This document shows, in pieces, positions 62,196 through 64,000 of a stretch of 64,000 bases of DNA. This DNA comes from an uncultured Agrobacterium sp. (lineage in GTDB: Bacteria; Pseudomonadota; Alphaproteobacteria; Rhizobiales; Rhizobiaceae): positions 62,001-126,000 of the forward strand of contig CAJYTK010000001.1 of NCBI GenBank assembly GCA_913777615.1, written 5' to 3'. The notes under the pieces are model-generated. The model was not told where the DNA came from and made no database searches. It saw only the letters and a program-made list of their open reading frames with translations. Both the position numbers and the translations under genes were made by a program. Position 1 is the first letter of the stretch. The number at the start of each line of letters is the position of its first letter.

Positions 62196-62990
62196 TTACT
62201 TGTAAACGGCAGGCTGAACCGGAATATCGGCAGGCGGCATATACTGTGCGGTATCGCAACCATTGAAGACGTAACGGCCACCGAGACGAATCTCATGCGA
62301 TGTCAGGCCCTTGTCGCGACCAGGACCAGCAGCGCCGTTGAGACCGAACATCTCCCCTTGGCCGATCTGGCGGAAGCGGTAACCGATATCGGCCTTGAAG
62401 TCGCAGGTGACATCAACCGTGGCACCAGCCATAAGAGCGTAAGCGAAGCGCCAGCTGCCCTTGCCGTCGAATTCGCAGCAACCGGAATCCGTCTTGAACG
62501 TGTCCCACTTCACATGCGCCCCGCCGATACCTGCGCCGACATAAGGGGTGACACGGCCATAGGTGCCGAGATCGACATAGGCGTTCGCCATCAGGCCGAA
62601 GGCCTGGAGCGAGGTGTGCGACTCTAGGCTGGGAGCAGTGCCCCGGAATTTAGACTTCGAGAGATAGTCAACCGTCAGGTCGGTGCGCAGATAATTGTTG
62701 ATCTGATAGCCCACGCCTGCGCCGAAGAGGACGCTGTCCTTCTGGGACGCGCTGGTGAAGCTCACATCCTCCATCGCAGATGCAGACACAGCGCGGTTAA
62801 AGCTGCCGCCACGGAACTTGTTAAACGAATAGCCGACATCGCCGCGCAGGTACCAGCCGCTGGCCTCTTTCACCTGAATTTCCGGTGCGCTTTCGATATA
62901 GGCAGGAGGGGCTGTCTGATAGACATCCGCAGCAAGTGCGTGTTGACCTGCCATCAGAACGGCAACGATACCGATCAGGCTCTTCTTCAT
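62196..62990 (-). CDS. Outer-membrane beta-barrel protein (Omp25/RopB-like porin family)
   Basis: This 264-residue protein has a signal peptide (MKKSLIGIVAVLMAGQHALA) and an eight-strand barrel pattern: WYLRGDVGYSFNKFRGGSFN, FGAGVGYQINNYLRTDLTVD and ADIGYRFRQIGQGEMF, ending in EIRLGGRYVFNG. It belongs to the rhizobial outer-membrane protein family with Omp25/RopB relatives. The ATG at 62990 has GGAG upstream at fair spacing. A perfect CtrA box lies 82-96 bases upstream. Confidence 0.88.
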   Translation of the reverse strand: MKKSLIGIVAVLMAGQHALAADVYQTAPPAYIESAPEIQVKEASGWYLRGDVGYSFNKFRGGSFNRAVSASAMEDVSFTSASQKDSVLFGAGVGYQINNYLRTDLTVDYLSKSKFRGTAPSLESHTSLQAFGLMANAYVDLGTYGRVTPYVGAGIGGAHVKWDTFKTDSGCCEFDGKGSWRFAYALMAGATVDVTCDFKADIGYRFRQIGQGEMFGLNGAAGPGRDKGLTSHEIRLGGRYVFNGCDTAQYMPPADIPVQPAVYK

Positions 62991-63071
62991 AACGGGCGGC
63001 TCCATAAGCGGTATACGCCAGGCGGGCATACACCAGTGATTTCTTCATTTATGGAATCTGAATGAAATTGG

Positions 63072-63086
63072 TTAAGTGACGATTAA
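63072..63086. promoter_or_regulatory. Perfect CtrA box between the outer-membrane protein and membrane sensor genes
   Basis: TTAA (63072-63075), 7 bases (GTGACGA), TTAA (63083-63086) is an exact TTAA-N7-TTAA box. It sits 82 bases from the outer-membrane protein start and 338 bases from the membrane sensor gene start. Confidence 0.6.
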
Positions 63087-63396
63087 CGTGCAGCCCAATC
63101 AATATTAATTCGCTAATAAATGCGGTGAATATTGTCTTAACGACAGTAATATTTCCCATGGCAGACGATGCTCTTGGCCAAACCAGTCATTTTCGAGCAT
63201 CCACGGATTGCAGGCCCAAAGACGCCCGCAACTGCACGACGTCCGCAATATTCCCTCGACTTATTTGTATTTCTAAAGAACGATATTAACCGGTATCCAG
63301 TATAGAATGGAACAACTGCCTTCAGGATGGAAACTATTATCCGCCGCGCAGGTTAGGACGCAATGATAAGAAGCCGTCGAACCAGACGGTCAACAC
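63087..63396. other. Intergenic region upstream of the membrane sensor gene
   Basis: This AT-rich stretch holds no gene. It probably contains the promoter of the membrane sensor gene on the plus strand; I see no further clear motif. Confidence 0.35.
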
Positions 63397-63423
63397 ATGT
63401 TCCAGAGTGGGCCCTGCTTGAAA

Positions 63424-64000
63424 ATGAACCTGAGAAGCATCTTCGCCATCACATCCCCACCTGATGACAATCCCGAACTGCTGCGGGCACAGTATCTCGC
63501 CTTTAGTCGGCAAATGCCGATGATGTATTTTATCCTTCTGTCGAGCACTTGGGCGCTGGCGTTGACATACGTATCGACAGCACCTGTGTGGCTGTCGCTC
63601 GGCACACCCCTGCTCTTCACGCTGATGTGTGGAGCACGTATCACCTTCTGGCTGCGCAAACGGCACATAGTCCCTGAAATTGCGGAGATTTCGGCTAACC
63701 TGAGACGGGTCAACATCCTCGGCACGGTCATTGCTGTCGCGTTCACCGCCTGGTCCTGCACGCTCTATCCCTATGGCGACGCCTTCCAGAAGTCACACGT
63801 CGCCTTCTACATGGCCATCACGGTCATCTCCTGCATATTCTGCATGATGCATGTGCGCTCTGCCGCGCTCATGGTGACGGCGATCGTCAACGGCACATTC
63901 GTGGTCTTTTTCGCAACGAGCGGCCATCTGACGTTGGTCGCAACGGCGATCAACATTCTGCTCGTCTGTTTCGGCATGCTGGTGGTTCTGAAAATCAATT
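63424..64000 (+). CDS. Membrane sensor protein, N-terminal part (probable diguanylate cyclase/phosphodiesterase)
   Basis: The frame is open to the end of the window (192 codons from the ATG at 63424; an in-frame ATG at 63397 is an alternative start). It begins MNLRSIFAITSPPDDNPELL and holds five or six membrane helices (such as MPMMYFILLSSTWALALTYV and VAFYMAITVISCIFCMMHVR). This N-terminal sensor type is usually followed by GGDEF and EAL domains in rhizobia, but those lie outside the window, so the output is inferred. A CtrA box is upstream. Confidence 0.55.
   Translation, partial: MNLRSIFAITSPPDDNPELLRAQYLAFSRQMPMMYFILLSSTWALALTYVSTAPVWLSLGTPLLFTLMCGARITFWLRKRHIVPEIAEISANLRRVNILGTVIAVAFTAWSCTLYPYGDAFQKSHVAFYMAITVISCIFCMMHVRSAALMVTAIVNGTFVVFFATSGHLTLVATAINILLVCFGMLVVLKIN

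Overview
The window is a stretch of ordinary chromosome from an alphaproteobacterium of the order Hyphomicrobiales (Rhizobiales), most likely a Rhizobiaceae member of the Agrobacterium/Rhizobium type. The reasons are a eukaryotic-like glutamine synthetase II with its divergent small regulator GstI, the CtrA/ChpT/SciP cell-cycle genes, EipA (DUF1134), a rhizobial hmu haem locus, an RpoH of the rhizobial type, a serC leader RNA, RIME-like intergenic palindromes and EcfG-type stress promoters. I see no prophage, insertion sequence, integron, CRISPR array or rRNA operon. There is one tRNA gene.

Region by region. (a) 1-11 kb, nitrogen: urea ABC transporter genes urtA-B-C-D on the minus strand, gstI divergent from glnII, then a transporter-sensor-kinase fusion and its LuxR-type response regulator. 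(b) 11-18 kb: a P-loop kinase, a small exported protein behind a stress promoter, then a branched-chain amino acid ABC system (SBP, DUF6867-like protein, livF, livG, livM, livH). (c) 18-26.6 kb, cell cycle and envelope: cysQ, sciP, fliJ, ctrA, a GNAT protein, chpT, eipA, a coiled-coil membrane protein, a small exported protein and a DMT exporter. (d) 26.7-38.3 kb: purA, a large single-pass His/acid-rich protein, rpoH, rluD, an RNA methyltransferase, a lipoprotein lytic transglycosylase, an mhqO/mhqD-like pair, ung, a glyoxalase-like gene and a DUF454 protein. (e) 38.3-43.8 kb: haem uptake (hmuTUV) divergent from a haem monooxygenase and hutX, then purU and a Pro-rich exported protein. (f) 43.8-50.5 kb: a TctDE two-component system, a stand-alone periplasmic binding protein and the tripartite tricarboxylate transporter tctCBA. 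(g) 50.5-54.6 kb: small stress and envelope genes (lipoproteins, dps, csbD, a PAS protein, Gly-rich and GCG_CRPN proteins). (h) 54.7-64 kb: tRNA-Met, mnmA, opgC, a Tim44-like protein, serA, serC with its leader RNA, an outer-membrane porin-like protein, and the start of a membrane sensor gene that runs off the window.

How the parts work together. glnII, gstI and urt supply and assimilate nitrogen; glnII has a clear sigma-54 promoter, and the neighbouring transporter-kinase/LuxR pair is a candidate controller of urt through an inverted repeat upstream of urtA. The CtrA module sits together with at least one likely target (eipA), and two perfect TTAA-N7-TTAA boxes elsewhere in the window precede envelope genes. 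Three perfect GGAAC-N16-CGTT promoters (small exported protein, dps, csbD) mark part of a general stress regulon.

I did not find an obviously new defence or mobile system. The best leads are the transporter-kinase fusion with its Cys-rich linker, a possible 37-residue hydrophobic peptide whose start codon lies in a hairpin downstream of fliJ, the CtrA-box targets, and the 818-residue His-rich membrane protein.
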